DNA from: Cellulomonas sp. KRMCY2
Lineage (GTDB): Bacteria; Actinomycetota; Actinomycetes; Actinomycetales; Cellulomonadaceae
Reading direction: 5' to 3'
Assembly (NCBI RefSeq): GCF_000526515.1
Contig: NZ_JAGF01000001.1
Location: 2,418,001-2,482,000, forward strand
Length of the DNA stretch: 64,000 bases
Within the stretch, counting starts at the first letter, position 1. Each line of letters opens with the position of its first letter. The position numbers and the translations under genes were made by a program. Of the stretch, positions 34,938 through 44,577 are shown piece after piece. The notes beneath the pieces were generated by a model. The model searched no databases and had not been told where the DNA came from. It was given only the letters and a program-made list of their open reading frames with translations.

Positions 34938-35000
34938 CGACCGGATGCCTCCTTCGTGTCGGCTCCAGGCTACCGGTCCTTCGAACCAAGTACACGCGTG

Positions 35001-35029
35001 TTGACTTCAACCGACCCGGGTCGTAGGGT
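35001..35029 (+). promoter_or_regulatory. MFS promoter with palindromic operator in the spacer
   Basis: TTGACT (35001-35006) and TAGGGT (35024-35029) are separated by exactly 17 bases. The spacer holds the perfect 12-bp palindrome CGACCCGGGTCG (35012-35023), a natural TetR site. A second palindrome, ACACGCGTGT, lies at 34992-35001, touching the -35. Confidence 0.65.
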
Positions 35030-35069
35030 CCTAAGTAAGCAGCGGTATACATGTAGAGGAGTGCGCCTG

Positions 35070-36509
35070 ATGGTCGCGGAGATGACTGAAGTACGACCGG
35101 CCGGGCTGCCGGCGGGTCGATCGACGCGCCATGCGAACCCGGCCCTTGTCCTGGGCTTCCTGTCGCTGGCCGGGCTGGTGATCTCGATCCTTCAGTCCCT
35201 GGTCGCCCCCGCTCTGCCGGTGATTGCGGCTGACCTCTCGGTAACGACGGCCGACGTCAGCTGGATCCTGACGGCGTACCTGCTCGCCGCGTCGGTCTCG
35301 ACCCCGGTTGCCGCGCGTCTGGGGGACATGTTCGGCAAGCGCAGGGTGCTGCTGGTTGTCCTGTCCATGCTCGCCGCCGGCACCCTGGTCGCCGCGCTGG
35401 CGCCCAACCTCTCGGTCCTGATCGCCGGTCGTGTGCTGCAGGGCGCGGCCGGCGCGATCCTGCCGCTGTCGATCGGCATCGTGCGGGACGAGTTGCCGAT
35501 CGGGCGAGTCGGGATGGCCGTGGGGACCCTCTCGGCGATCTTCGGGGTCGGGGGCGGTCTCGGCATCGTCCTGGCCGGCCCGATCGTCGACAATCTCTCG
35601 TGGCACTGGCTGTTCTGGTTCCCGCTCGCGCTGATCGGCATCGCCTTCGCCGGAGTCGCCTTCGGTGTACCGGAGTCCCCCGTGCGTGCTCCCGGGCGGG
35701 TGGACTGGACCGGCGCGCTGCTGCTGTCTGCCGGCCTGGCCATGCTGCTGTTGGCGCTGAGCAAGGGCTCGGCCTGGGGTTGGTCCAGTGGCCGTGTCGT
35801 GGGAATGCTCATCGCCGCCGGGTTCACACTCGGTGCATGGGTGATCATCGAGCGTCGGATCCAAGAGCCATTGGTGGACATGCGGATGATGGCCACACGC
35901 GCGGTCTGGGCGACCAACGTCGTGGGGTTGGCCTTCGGATTCGCCATGTTCGGCGCATTCCTGCTCGTCCCGATGCTGCTCGAGCTGCCGAAGGCGACCG
36001 GGTTCGGCTTCGGAGCATCGGTGACGACCGCCGGGCTCTACCTGCTGCCCGCTACCGCCGGGATGCTCGTGTTCGCACCGATCTCCGGCGCACTCGAGCG
36101 CCGGGTCGGCGCACGTGTGCCCATGGTGCTCGGCACTGCGATCGCCGCGGGTGCGTTCGCCTTCCTCGCGATCTCCCACACCCAGGCCTGGCAGCTGCTG
36201 GTCTCGGTGTCCCTTGTAGGCATCGGGATCGGTCTTGCGTTCGCCGCCATGGCCAACGCCATCGTCGCGGCAGTCCCCCCGACACAGACCGGCGTCGCCA
36301 CCAGTGTGAACACCATCGTCCGAACCGTCGGGGGCAGTCTTGGCGCGGCCATCCTCGCCGGCCTCCTGACGGCCGGAGTCTCCGACCGCGGAATCCCGAC
36401 CGACGCGGCCTTCACCCAGGGCTTCTGGCTCAGCGCGGCAGTCCTCGTCGTCGGCCTGCTGGCGTCGCTCCTCCTGCCTCGCCGAACGACGCAACAGGCA
36501 GACGCATGA
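35070..36509 (+). CDS. DHA2-family MFS drug exporter (14 helices)
   Basis: 479 residues from ATG 35070 (GAGGAG upstream). The open frame extends to 34614, but that part is antisense to the TetR gene. About 14 membrane helices; motif A is RLGDMFGKRRVLLV after helix 2, and motif C-like GGGLGIVLAGPIVDN follows in helix 5, typical of proton antiporters of the QacA/EmrB type. Probable role: export of hydrophobic toxicants, controlled by the divergent TetR repressor. ISL3 debris lies downstream. Confidence 0.92.
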   Translation: MVAEMTEVRPAGLPAGRSTRHANPALVLGFLSLAGLVISILQSLVAPALPVIAADLSVTTADVSWILTAYLLAASVSTPVAARLGDMFGKRRVLLVVLSMLAAGTLVAALAPNLSVLIAGRVLQGAAGAILPLSIGIVRDELPIGRVGMAVGTLSAIFGVGGGLGIVLAGPIVDNLSWHWLFWFPLALIGIAFAGVAFGVPESPVRAPGRVDWTGALLLSAGLAMLLLALSKGSAWGWSSGRVVGMLIAAGFTLGAWVIIERRIQEPLVDMRMMATRAVWATNVVGLAFGFAMFGAFLLVPMLLELPKATGFGFGASVTTAGLYLLPATAGMLVFAPISGALERRVGARVPMVLGTAIAAGAFAFLAISHTQAWQLLVSVSLVGIGIGLAFAAMANAIVAAVPPTQTGVATSVNTIVRTVGGSLGAAILAGLLTAGVSDRGIPTDAAFTQGFWLSAAVLVVGLLASLLLPRRTTQQADA

Positions 36510-36689
36510 GCGAACGGGACCGGCGGCCGGCGGGCCGGGCCACCGACGCGCCCCCACCACGGCCGCAGCCGCGACTTGGCGCGGAGTGGGGGAGACATTC
36601 GGCGAGGCCGCAGGCAGCAGTCCCGTCCGGTGCGCGTTGGTGCCCGGCGTCGGGGACCGTGGTGCGCGCCTTGCGCGTGTAGCGCGCGC

Positions 36690-37045
36690 CTTCCGCCCGT
36701 GCAGGCGGAAGAGCCGCTCGACGGTGCACCGGGCGACGGGGTGGCTCTCCCCCCGCGGGCATCCCGGATCCGGGCACGCCCGCGGCGCTGCCGCCAGGCG
36801 ACCTCGACGGGCACGGCCCCGGGGACGTCGTGCAGCACCCTGGTGCGTCGGTCCGTGCTGAGCGCGACGGCCCCGCAGCCCGGACAGCCCACCAGCTGCC
36901 AGGGAGTCTGGACCGTGACCCGCAGCCGGTCCTCCCGGCGGTGCACCGCGATCACGTGCACACCGGTCAGGCCGAGCAGCACATCGCCGCGCAGGCACGG
37001 GTCAGTTGCGGGCGCGCCAACAGCGCACCCCGAAACGTTGGGCAT
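36690..37045 (-). pseudogene. ISL3-family transposase, N-terminal fragment
   Basis: Leftward from about 37045 it reads LLGLTGVHVIAVHRREDRL, then VGCPGCGAVALSTDRR and VPVEVAWRQRR, the zinc-binding N-terminus of ISL3 transposases. A frame change follows, and DPGCPRGESHPVA continues in another frame before similarity ends. The catalytic core is absent. This sequence is distinct from the ISL3 pieces at 1-132 and 5866-7183. Confidence 0.75.
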
Positions 37046-37159
37046 CGTCGAGATTCTCGAAGTGCGGTCGCTTCGTCGCTCCTGATACTGAGGGCCCCGA
37101 CCTGCACCAGCCCGGACCCCTCCTCACCCGGCGCGTCTCGCTCCTCCCAACGGATCTGC

Positions 37160-37325
37160 GAAGGGCATCAAACGGAAGCTCGCAGTGCTCGAGCACGTTG
37201 GTGACTGCGGCAACGTCGCCAGAACCTGGCGACACTGCGGGATCTCATGCCAGCGCTACGACACCTGGCGGAGCGCCTACGAGCGTCACGGCGAGACCGG
37301 CCTGGTCAACCGAGGTCCCTTCTGT
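37160..37325 (+). pseudogene. IS481-type transposase, helix-turn-helix fragment
   Basis: The segment KLAVLEHVGDCGNVARTW, then ERHGETGLVNRGP, matches the N-terminal helix-turn-helix of an IS481-like transposase (family form NVAKTCRYFGISRQTYY). The rest of the gene is missing; the SDR gene begins its 3' end 25 bases on. Confidence 0.6.
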
Positions 37326-37349
37326 CCCGAGGAGCACTGCGGCCCGTCC

Positions 37350-38351
37350 TCAGGGTGTGGACCAGGTAGCGGCGGCCTGGAGGAACATGGCCATCTCATC
37401 GCCACTGTGGGCTGGGACGATGTAGCCGGTCTCGTCGCGGATCTCGGCGAAGTGATCTCGCACGTCTTCAGGCGACAGCATCGGGTTGAAGTAGCCCTTG
37501 GTCATCCCGATGAAGACCCGAGAGACCTGCCCACCGCCCAGGGTGTAGATCTCGCCAGATACAGGGCAGTCCTCGTGGGCGAGGAAGGCCACCACGGGTG
37601 CCACCAGCGCGGGGTCGAATCTGCTCATGATCATCTCGCCCAACCCTGTGAGCTGCGCCGCGCTGACACTACCTGCCGACGCCTCCTCTTGTCGTGCCTC
37701 GAGCGCCTCGGCTTCTTGTTGTGCGTTGGCCAGGGACTGGGCGAGCATCCGGGTTGCACCCGTTGGAGTGATCACGTTGACCTTGATGTTGTCCTTGGCA
37801 CCCTCCAGCGCGAGGACCCGCGTGAAGCCGAGCAGGCCGGACTTGGCGGCACCGTAGTGGGCTTTGAGTGCAACGCCCCAGACGCCAGCGCTCGAGGAGG
37901 TGTTGATCACCCGGCCGTATCCCTGCTCCCGCATCGTGGTCCACGCCGGCCTGATCACGTGGAACGCGCCCTTCAAATGCATGTCGATCATGGCTTGGAA
38001 CGTGTCGAGGGTCATGTCGGCGAACGGATCGTCGAGCGAGACTCCCGCATTGTTGACAACGATATCGATACGCCCGTAGGCATCGAGGGCCGCCTGGACG
38101 ATGGATTCCCCACCCTCGGGTGTAGCAACATCGCTGGTGACTGCCACGGCCTCGCCGCCGGCGTCGCGGATCTCGCGGGCCACCATCTCGGCCGAACTGA
38201 CGTCCGATCCCGCACCAGACACCGAGGCCGCGCGGCTGGTGACCACCAACCGCGCTCCGCGCGCTGCCAGCAGCAGGGCGTACTCCTTGCCGAGCCCTCG
38301 GCCGGCGCCGGTGACGATCGCGACCCTGCCGTCAAACCTGAGTTCCGTCAT
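37350..38351 (-). CDS. Short-chain dehydrogenase
   Basis: 333 residues from ATG 38351. Cofactor motif VAIVTGAGRGLGKEYALLLA, NNAGVSLDDPFAD, and the catalytic Ser and Tyr in NTSSSAGVWGVALKAHYGAAK. A C-terminal extension of about 60 residues (GGGQVSRVFIGMTKGYF, then LSPEDVRDHFAEIRDE) is also seen in the SDR at 32832-33770. This branch is common in actinobacterial fatty-acid, steroid and terpenoid catabolism. It is preceded on the same strand by a TetR gene 55 bases upstream. Substrate unknown. Confidence 0.87.
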   Translation of the reverse strand: MTELRFDGRVAIVTGAGRGLGKEYALLLAARGARLVVTSRAASVSGAGSDVSSAEMVAREIRDAGGEAVAVTSDVATPEGGESIVQAALDAYGRIDIVVNNAGVSLDDPFADMTLDTFQAMIDMHLKGAFHVIRPAWTTMREQGYGRVINTSSSAGVWGVALKAHYGAAKSGLLGFTRVLALEGAKDNIKVNVITPTGATRMLAQSLANAQQEAEALEARQEEASAGSVSAAQLTGLGEMIMSRFDPALVAPVVAFLAHEDCPVSGEIYTLGGGQVSRVFIGMTKGYFNPMLSPEDVRDHFAEIRDETGYIVPAHSGDEMAMFLQAAATWSTP

Positions 38352-38406
38352 GGTTGTTACGCTGCCTTTCCCTGTCGCAAATGAGTGGCGCGGTTCTCGT
38401 GGATGT

Positions 38407-39021
38407 TCAGTCGGGCGGCGGCTGCCCCCGCTGCAGCCCCGACCGGAGGAGGGCGAACGCTTCCGCGAGGAGACGTCGACGATCGCCGAGCGCTCCGTCT
38501 CGGGGCGTGAACTGGTAGGCCGTGACCATCGCCGAGATCCCTGCGGCCGTCACGAGGTGGGGATAGACGTCGGTCGCCGGGTCGGTGCCGGTGCGCGAAG
38601 CGACGACGTCGGTCACCATCCAGATGGCCTGGTCGAGGAGGATGGACCGGTGGCGCGCCATCGCCGTGCTCGTCCAGACGAGGTCGGCGTGGCTCTCCGC
38701 TTCGCCGGGGCGTTCCCCGATCCGGTACGCGATCTCGCCGAAGACGTGCTCGAGCGCATCGAGGATCGGCTCGTCGGCCGGACGGTCGCGCAGGGCCTCG
38801 ACGTAGACCCTCAGCTCCGACACCCAGGCGGCGACGAGCGCCTCCTCCTTGGAGCCGAAGTAGTTGTGGAACGTCCGCACCGAGACGTTGGCCGCGGCGG
38901 CGATCTCGTCGGCCGTGACGGCGTCGAGCCCGCGGTCGAGCGCGAGGAACAGCACAGCCTGTTGGATGGCCACGCGGGTCTCCGCCTTCTTGCGCTCGCG
39001 GAGTCCCAGGGTGTCGCCCAC
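38407..39021 (-). CDS. TetR-family regulator
   Basis: 204 residues from GTG 39021. It opens GLRERKKAETRVAIQQAVL and has the helix-turn-helix VTADEIAAAANVSVRTFHNYFGSKEEAL, the AcrR/MftR-like pattern (MftR-type TetR regulators bind acyl-CoA). The C-terminal domain is helical. It probably autoregulates through the dyad at 39045-39069 and controls the downstream SDR gene. Confidence 0.87.
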   Translation of the reverse strand: MGDTLGLRERKKAETRVAIQQAVLFLALDRGLDAVTADEIAAAANVSVRTFHNYFGSKEEALVAAWVSELRVYVEALRDRPADEPILDALEHVFGEIAYRIGERPGEAESHADLVWTSTAMARHRSILLDQAIWMVTDVVASRTGTDPATDVYPHLVTAAGISAMVTAYQFTPRDGALGDRRRLLAEAFALLRSGLQRGQPPPD

Positions 39022-39044
39022 CGCTGCATGCTACGACAATTCTG

Positions 39045-39069
39045 CAGAGCGGTGCAAATATGCGCTCTG
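39045..39069. promoter_or_regulatory. Dyad upstream of the TetR gene
   Basis: CAGAGCG (39045-39051) and CGCTCTG (39063-39069) are perfect inverted arms around an 11-base AT-rich centre, 24 bases upstream of the TetR start. A half copy CTCTGGTGCAG against CTGCAGAGCG extends the symmetry. Probable autoregulatory operator. Confidence 0.5.
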
Positions 39070-39529
39070 GTGCAGTTCCTTCCCGTCCGACTCGGTGATC
39101 CGGTCATCGTCAAGAAGCGACAAGGCCGGCTGGAGGGGGTCGACCAGATCGTGCTTCCCCCTGACGGCCCGGGGGTTGACGACGGGGGAGGTCGCAGCGC
39201 ACTCCACCGACGTCTACGGCGCCAGTGTCTGGCAAGGACACGATCTCGAGGATCGCCGAGAGGGGTGGTTCAGGACCTGAAGGGCGATCGGCGGCGCCCT
39301 GCTCCAGTCCCGCGCCACCCCGGCGGCGGTCGTGGTCCGCCAAGGATTGACATCACTTCTCCATCGTGGGCGTGGTGGGGGATGACCCCCCCGCCTCCGG
39401 GTTGAGCAGGAGCTCGACCGCCGCGGGTCCCCACTCGATGGGCGCGAGCCACCTTCTGGACCCCGAGGAGCGGTGCTCGTCCTCCGGGCGAGAGCCTGGC
39501 TGCCAGGTGTGTTGTCGACGCGCGCTCGG
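39070..39529. other. Stretch without recognised gene; possible coding relics
   Basis: On the minus strand 39370-39490 reads RRWLAPIEWGPAAVELLLNP to a stop with fair codon use, and on the plus strand 39200-39280 reads STDVYGASVWQGHDLED. Neither has a start or recognised family. They may be ends of lost genes at a rearrangement point between the TetR and MMPL loci. Confidence 0.35.
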
Positions 39530-42010
39530 TCACTCCGTCGTCGCCGGCGCGAGTGCCGGCTCCGGCGTCGGGGCAGGAGCGACCTCGTCGACCGTCGCGA
39601 TGTGCTGGTGGTGGCGGCGTTCGAGGGCGGCTCCTTCGATGTCGACGTTGGGCAGGAGGCGCTCGAGCCAGCGGGGCAGCCACCAGGCCTTGTCGCCGGC
39701 GAGGTGCATGATGGCGGGCACGATGAGCATGCGGACGACGAAGGCGTCCAGGAGCACCCCGAACGCCAGTCCGAAGCCGAGCGGCCGGATGACGGTGGTC
39801 TCGGAGAACACGAAGCCGCCGAACACCGAGATCATGATGATCGCCGCTGCGGTGACCACCGTGCGCCCCGCGTGCAGGCCCTCCATGACGGCGTTGCGGG
39901 CCGGCGCGCCGTGGACGTAGGCCTCGCGCATCCCGGAGACCAGGAACAGCTGGTAGTCCATCGCCAGTCCGAAGAGGATGCCGACGAGCAGGGTGGGCAG
40001 GAAGTTCAGCACGGGCCCCGGGTCGTGCACGCCGAAGACCGAGCCGAGCCAGCCCCACTGGTAGATCGCGGTCACCCCACCGAACGCGGCGAACAGGGAC
40101 AAGACGAATCCTCCGGTGGCCACCAACGGCACGAGGATCGACCGGAACACGAGGACCAAGATCATCAGCGAGAGCCCGACGACGAGGATCAGGTAGATCG
40201 GCAGGGCGCTGGAGAGCTTCTCTGAGATGTCGATGTTGCCGCTCGCGGCACCGGCCACCGACAGCGTGAGGTCAGGGTCCTCGGCGAACGTCAGATTGCG
40301 CAGGTCGTGGACGAGCTGCTCGGTCGAGACGCTGGTGGGACCGCCTGCGGGGATGACCTGGAAGGCGGTCAGGCTCTTGTCCGCGGCCGTCGCGATCGGT
40401 GCCACGGCGACGACGTCGTCCTGTTGCATGATCGCTTCGCCGACGAGGACCTGAAGTGCGGTGATGTCGTCGTCGGACATGTTCGCGGGCAGGTCGACGG
40501 CGACCACGAGGGGACCGTTCTGGCCCGCGCCGAACTCCTGGGCGATGGTGGTGTAGGCCGCGTACTGGGTGGACTCCTGTGGCTCGGACGAGCCGTCGGG
40601 CAGGCCCAGGCGCATGGACAGGGCAGGCAGTGCGATCAGGCCGAGGGCGGCGACGCCGCCGAGGATGGACAGCACGGCACGGCGGGTGGACATCGGTAGC
40701 GCGAGCTTCGGCGCAGGCGAGGTCACATCGTGCGGCGTGATGGTGCGGTGCTTGCGGGGCAGCACACGGGTGCCGGCGATGCCCAGCATCGCGGGGGTGA
40801 GCGTGATGGCGATGAGCACCGCGACCGCGACGCTGAACGCTGCGACGACGCCCATCAGCCCGAGGAACGGGATGCCGGTGACGTTCAGGGCGAGCAGGGC
40901 GATCATGACGGTCACGCCCGCGAAGACGACCGCGTTGCCCGAGGTGCCGTTCGCCAAGCCGATGGACTCGTGCAGCTCGAGGCCCTCGCGCAGCTGGCGG
41001 CGATGCCGGTTCAAGATGAACAGGGTGTAGTCGATCCCGACGGCCAGTCCGAGCATCACGCCCAGCAAGGGGGTGGCCGAGACCATCTCGATGCTGCCGG
41101 ACAGGGCGAGGGTCCCGAGTGCGCCGACCGCGACGCCGAGCAGGGCGCTGATCAGCGGCAGGCCCGCAGCGACGAAGGTGCCGAGCATCACCAGCAGGAC
41201 GGCGGCGGCGATCGCGACACCGAGGACCTCGCCGACTCCCAAGCCCGGGGTGGCGCTGGCGATCTCGGCGGAGACATCGGTCTGGACGCCATCGATCGGG
41301 CCGCCGTCAAGGACGGCGAGGACAGCAGCCTTGGTCTCGGTGGAGACCTCCAGCTCCGGGGCGGTGAACACGATCGTGCCGACCGCGGTCGAACCGTCGA
41401 GTGACACGGACCGCATCTCGGCCGACATCTCGAGCAGGGCCGTACCGAGCTCGAGCTGACTCCTCTGCGCGTCGAGCGCCGCCGCCGACGCGTCGATCGT
41501 CGCCTGCTGGGCGTCGAGGGTCGCCCGCGCCTGGTCGAACGCCCCGCTGCTCGTGGCCTGGGCCACGGCGGCATCCAGCTGGTCCTGACCCTGTTGCAGC
41601 TGCGCGCGCGCGGCCTCGATCTGGGCAAGGCCTTCGGTGATCTGCAGCTCGCCCGCGGCGCGCTGGTCCACCGTGGCAAACGGATCCACGACCGCCTCGA
41701 CACCGTCGACCTGGGCGGCCTCCGCAATGACCGCGGTGATCGCCGCCTGCTGGGTGGTGGTGAGCGCCGATCCGTCACTCGAGCTGAACACGAGCGTCCC
41801 CGTGCCGCCGCTGGCCTGCGGCAGTGCTGACTGCAGACGCTCGGTGACCCGTGCGGTCTCGGTGCCGGGGATCGTGATCGCTGTGCTCAGCGTCCCGCCC
41901 CAGACCGCGAACGCGCCACCGGCGGCCGCGATGACCACGATCCAGGCGACTACCACGAGCCAGGCCCGGCGGGCCGAGGCCCGTCCCAGCCGGTACAAGA
42001 ACTCAGCCAT
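39530..42010 (-). CDS. MMPL/RND-family membrane transporter
   Basis: 826 residues. One helix near residues 15-37, a long extracytoplasmic domain with a coiled-coil stretch rich in Ala/Gln (about 125-200), then five helices. After a cytoplasmic loop the whole pattern repeats, giving about 12 helices. Motifs such as GIDYTLFILNRHRRQLREG and GLAMDYQLFLVSGMREAY contain the Asp-Tyr pairs of proton-driven MMPL pumps. Probable export of lipids, siderophores or drugs. Divergent from a TetR gene, its likely regulator. The last 35 residues are Pro/Ala-rich. Confidence 0.9.
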   Translation of the reverse strand: MAEFLYRLGRASARRAWLVVVAWIVVIAAAGGAFAVWGGTLSTAITIPGTETARVTERLQSALPQASGGTGTLVFSSSDGSALTTTQQAAITAVIAEAAQVDGVEAVVDPFATVDQRAAGELQITEGLAQIEAARAQLQQGQDQLDAAVAQATSSGAFDQARATLDAQQATIDASAAALDAQRSQLELGTALLEMSAEMRSVSLDGSTAVGTIVFTAPELEVSTETKAAVLAVLDGGPIDGVQTDVSAEIASATPGLGVGEVLGVAIAAAVLLVMLGTFVAAGLPLISALLGVAVGALGTLALSGSIEMVSATPLLGVMLGLAVGIDYTLFILNRHRRQLREGLELHESIGLANGTSGNAVVFAGVTVMIALLALNVTGIPFLGLMGVVAAFSVAVAVLIAITLTPAMLGIAGTRVLPRKHRTITPHDVTSPAPKLALPMSTRRAVLSILGGVAALGLIALPALSMRLGLPDGSSEPQESTQYAAYTTIAQEFGAGQNGPLVVAVDLPANMSDDDITALQVLVGEAIMQQDDVVAVAPIATAADKSLTAFQVIPAGGPTSVSTEQLVHDLRNLTFAEDPDLTLSVAGAASGNIDISEKLSSALPIYLILVVGLSLMILVLVFRSILVPLVATGGFVLSLFAAFGGVTAIYQWGWLGSVFGVHDPGPVLNFLPTLLVGILFGLAMDYQLFLVSGMREAYVHGAPARNAVMEGLHAGRTVVTAAAIIMISVFGGFVFSETTVIRPLGFGLAFGVLLDAFVVRMLIVPAIMHLAGDKAWWLPRWLERLLPNVDIEGAALERRHHQHIATVDEVAPAPTPEPALAPATTE

Positions 42011-42130
42011 GTGGAATCTGCTCCTCTTCGGTCGGGGCCGTCCGTCGGCACCCGGGGTGTGGGCTAGCGACGACAGCGTCAGTACGGGTTACGCGTCATG
42101 GGAGGACTCGCGTGCTGGCACCCGCAGAAG

Positions 42131-42147
42131 CGGATGAGGTCTATCCG
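42131..42147. promoter_or_regulatory. Candidate operator between MMPL and TetR genes
   Basis: CGGAT (42131-42135) and ATCCG (42143-42147) are inverted arms; another CGGAT lies at 42171. It is the only clear symmetry in the 196-base divergent gap. Confidence 0.35.
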
Positions 42148-42206
42148 TAGGGACCACAGTACCCAACAACCGGATGAACGCAATCCACTTCGGGTACGAT
42201 TCAGAC

Positions 42207-42878
42207 ATGGGCATCCCCGACGCACCGTTCGCGCAGGCACCTGGCGACCGCTCGCTGCGTCGCGACGCCGAACGGAACCGGCTGCGCATCATCCAGGCGG
42301 CGCGGGAGGTGTTCGCGGCTCAGGGGCTGGGTGCGGGCCTGAATGGCATCGCGCACCATGCGGGGGTAGGCGTCGGCACCGTCTACCGCAGGTTCCCCGA
42401 CAAGGAGGCGCTCATCGACGCCGCCTTGCATGATCAGGTCGACCTGCTGCTCAGCGTCGCGGACGAGGCGATCGCCTCGGCGCGTGCGTGGGACGGGCTC
42501 ATGCTTCTGCTCGATCGAGGCCTGGAAGTGCTGGCGAGCAACCTGGGCCTGCGCGAGATCGCGCTGGGATCGGGGGCTCACCAGGCGCATGATGCCGCGG
42601 ATCACCGTTTCATTCCCTTCATCGAGACGCTGCTCGAACGCGCCGAGGCTGAGGGGGACATGCGCCCGGGCGTGACCGTCGAGGACTTCATCATGGTGCA
42701 GTGCATGATCAGCGAGGTGGCCCGCCACAGCGCCGGCATCCGCCCCGACGCATGGCGGCGCTACCTGCAGCTGCTGATGGACGGATTCCGTGCGCACCCT
42801 GATGCGGCCCCGCTGTCCGGCGCCCTCGACCGGCCCTCGGCGGAAGCGATCGCGCTGCGCTGGGTTGGCCCCCGATGA
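42207..42878 (+). CDS. TetR-family regulator of the MMPL transporter
   Basis: 223 residues from ATG 42207. A -10-like TACGAT lies at 42195-42200, six bases before the ATG, and no Shine-Dalgarno is seen, so the message is probably leaderless; ATG 42174 is in frame but would lie upstream of that -10. Helix-turn-helix: RNRLRIIQAAREVFAAQGLG, then GVGVGTVYRRFPDKEALIDAAL. Divergent from the MMPL gene, so it is probably that gene's repressor. Confidence 0.86.
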   Translation: MGIPDAPFAQAPGDRSLRRDAERNRLRIIQAAREVFAAQGLGAGLNGIAHHAGVGVGTVYRRFPDKEALIDAALHDQVDLLLSVADEAIASARAWDGLMLLLDRGLEVLASNLGLREIALGSGAHQAHDAADHRFIPFIETLLERAEAEGDMRPGVTVEDFIMVQCMISEVARHSAGIRPDAWRRYLQLLMDGFRAHPDAAPLSGALDRPSAEAIALRWVGPR

Positions 42879-42975
42879 GCCAGCCGTATCGGCCGGGACC
42901 CCACCAGACGCGGTTCCGCCGGTGACCGAGATCGTCATGGTGTGCTTCCCTTCGTGATGTGACACGTGCGGTCGG

Positions 42976-44385
42976 TCAGCGGTAGGCGAAGGCCTCCGTG
43001 CGCAGCCGCTCGCGAGGCAGGCCCGCGTCGATCAGATCGGCCCCCAGCGACGAGATCATGGGGGCCGACCCGCAGGCCAGGACGGTGATCGCGTCGGCAC
43101 TCCCGCCGCCCGCGGCCACGATGTCGTCGGCGGTCAGGCGCGAGAACCGCGTGGTGTCGTGCAGGTGGACGTCCAGCCATGCGGAGTTCAGTGCGGCCTC
43201 CACGAGCTCGTCGACGAACGGTTCGTCCTCGAACCCGCGGTTGGACCACACCAGGTCGACGTGGTGACCGGGGTAGTGCTCGCCCTGGGCGCGAACCCAG
43301 CTGATGAGCGGAGTGATGCCGATGCCCCCGGCCACCCACACCTGACGGGGGCCGGCGTCCTGGTACCGGAGCAGCCCGCGTACGGGCCCCAGGGAGACCC
43401 GGTCGCCGACGGCCACGTCCTTGACGATGTGGGTCGTGCCGGCACCCGAGGCATGCACCGCCACCTGAACGTGCGGTGAGTCGGGTGCGCTGGTGATCGT
43501 GAACGGGTGCGGGCGCTCGCCGGAGACGGGCACACCGAGCTCGATGAACTGGCCTGCCTCGTAGCTGACGGGTCGTTCGGGGTCGATGGTGATCACGGCC
43601 GTACCCTGGCCGAAGCGCTCGACGGCGACGACCGTACCCGGGACGTCGCGCATCTTCAGGCGAGAGACGAGCACGCGCTCGAGCAACGCGTAGAGGCCGA
43701 CGGCGCAGATGCCCGCATACACGATGAGCAGCGCCGGTGACTTGAGCAGGCTGGCACTGTCGGCGATGCCGTGGGCCATGGCGACGATGAGGAATACTGC
43801 GAGCAGGCCGTGAATGGCGCGCCAGCGGTCGTAGCCGCGCCGGGCGAGCCAGCCGAGGGGGCCCCGCCACGAGGCGACGCGTGAGGTCGGCGTCATGAAG
43901 GCCCAACCCACGAGCACGACGGCGAGCATCATCAGGGGGCTGAGCAAGCCGACAAGGACTGAAGGCTGGCCGTCGCTCGACACGAACAGGGCTGGATGGA
44001 CCAGCCCGAGCCCGATGCCGACGGCGCCGGCCGCGCGGTGCCACAAGAGCGTCCCCTCGACGCCGCCGAACCAGCGGTCGATTCGTGCCGAGCGTGTGAG
44101 CACGAGGACCGACGAGCTCATCAGCCAGATGGACTCGAGGCCGAGCAGCTCTGCCACATGGTTCTGGAGGGGCCCGCCGACCGGGCCGACGGTGATCCAG
44201 ACGATGGCTATCAGCACGGCGATCGACGCGTGGATCAGCCCGCCTGCTGTGCGGTGGGCGCGCCGTGGGGCGGTCGCTCCTGCGGGGCGGTGGGCCGCTC
44301 CCGAAGGGGGAAGGGCCGCTCCGGAAGGGGGAAGGGCCGTGGCGTCGGCAGGAGCGAGCCGCCCGCGGGGTGTCCTTGTCGTCAT
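42976..44385 (-). CDS. Membrane ferric-reductase-like flavoprotein
   Basis: About 469 residues from ATG 44385 (an upstream ATG at 44421 is also possible). An Ala/Pro-rich lead is followed by six helices of the ferric-reductase-like domain with haem-ligand candidates (LLWHRAAGAVGIGLGLVHP, RAIHGLLAVFLIVAMAHG). After residue 245 come an FAD-binding barrel (RPHPFTITSAP) and an NAD(P)-binding domain (WVAGGIGITPLISWVR, with a CGSAPM end). It should pass electrons from NAD(P)H across the membrane, for metal reduction or oxidant handling. It stands alone, upstream of a leftward response regulator. Confidence 0.85.
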   Translation of the reverse strand: MTTRTPRGRLAPADATALPPSGAALPPSGAAHRPAGATAPRRAHRTAGGLIHASIAVLIAIVWITVGPVGGPLQNHVAELLGLESIWLMSSSVLVLTRSARIDRWFGGVEGTLLWHRAAGAVGIGLGLVHPALFVSSDGQPSVLVGLLSPLMMLAVVLVGWAFMTPTSRVASWRGPLGWLARRGYDRWRAIHGLLAVFLIVAMAHGIADSASLLKSPALLIVYAGICAVGLYALLERVLVSRLKMRDVPGTVVAVERFGQGTAVITIDPERPVSYEAGQFIELGVPVSGERPHPFTITSAPDSPHVQVAVHASGAGTTHIVKDVAVGDRVSLGPVRGLLRYQDAGPRQVWVAGGIGITPLISWVRAQGEHYPGHHVDLVWSNRGFEDEPFVDELVEAALNSAWLDVHLHDTTRFSRLTADDIVAAGGGSADAITVLACGSAPMISSLGADLIDAGLPRERLRTEAFAYR

Positions 44386-44577
44386 GGTTCGAGCGTCCCG
44401 AGCGATGTACGTAGCCCGCATCGCCGTGGCGCCGTATCCCGCCGCTACCGCGGCTGCGGTAGGGCGATCGAGTCGGCCGCGCTTTCGGCCACGGAGGCCG
44501 GGCAGGGCGCTTCTGTGCTGGCAGAGCGCGTTGAGCCACCGCCCACCGTTAGCCGACTGGGGCCACAGCCCTCACGG

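Noticed and set aside
34614-35069. N-terminal extension of the DHA2 exporter
   Set aside because: The extension is antisense to the TetR gene and Arg-rich; the ATG at 35070 has its own ribosome site and promoter.
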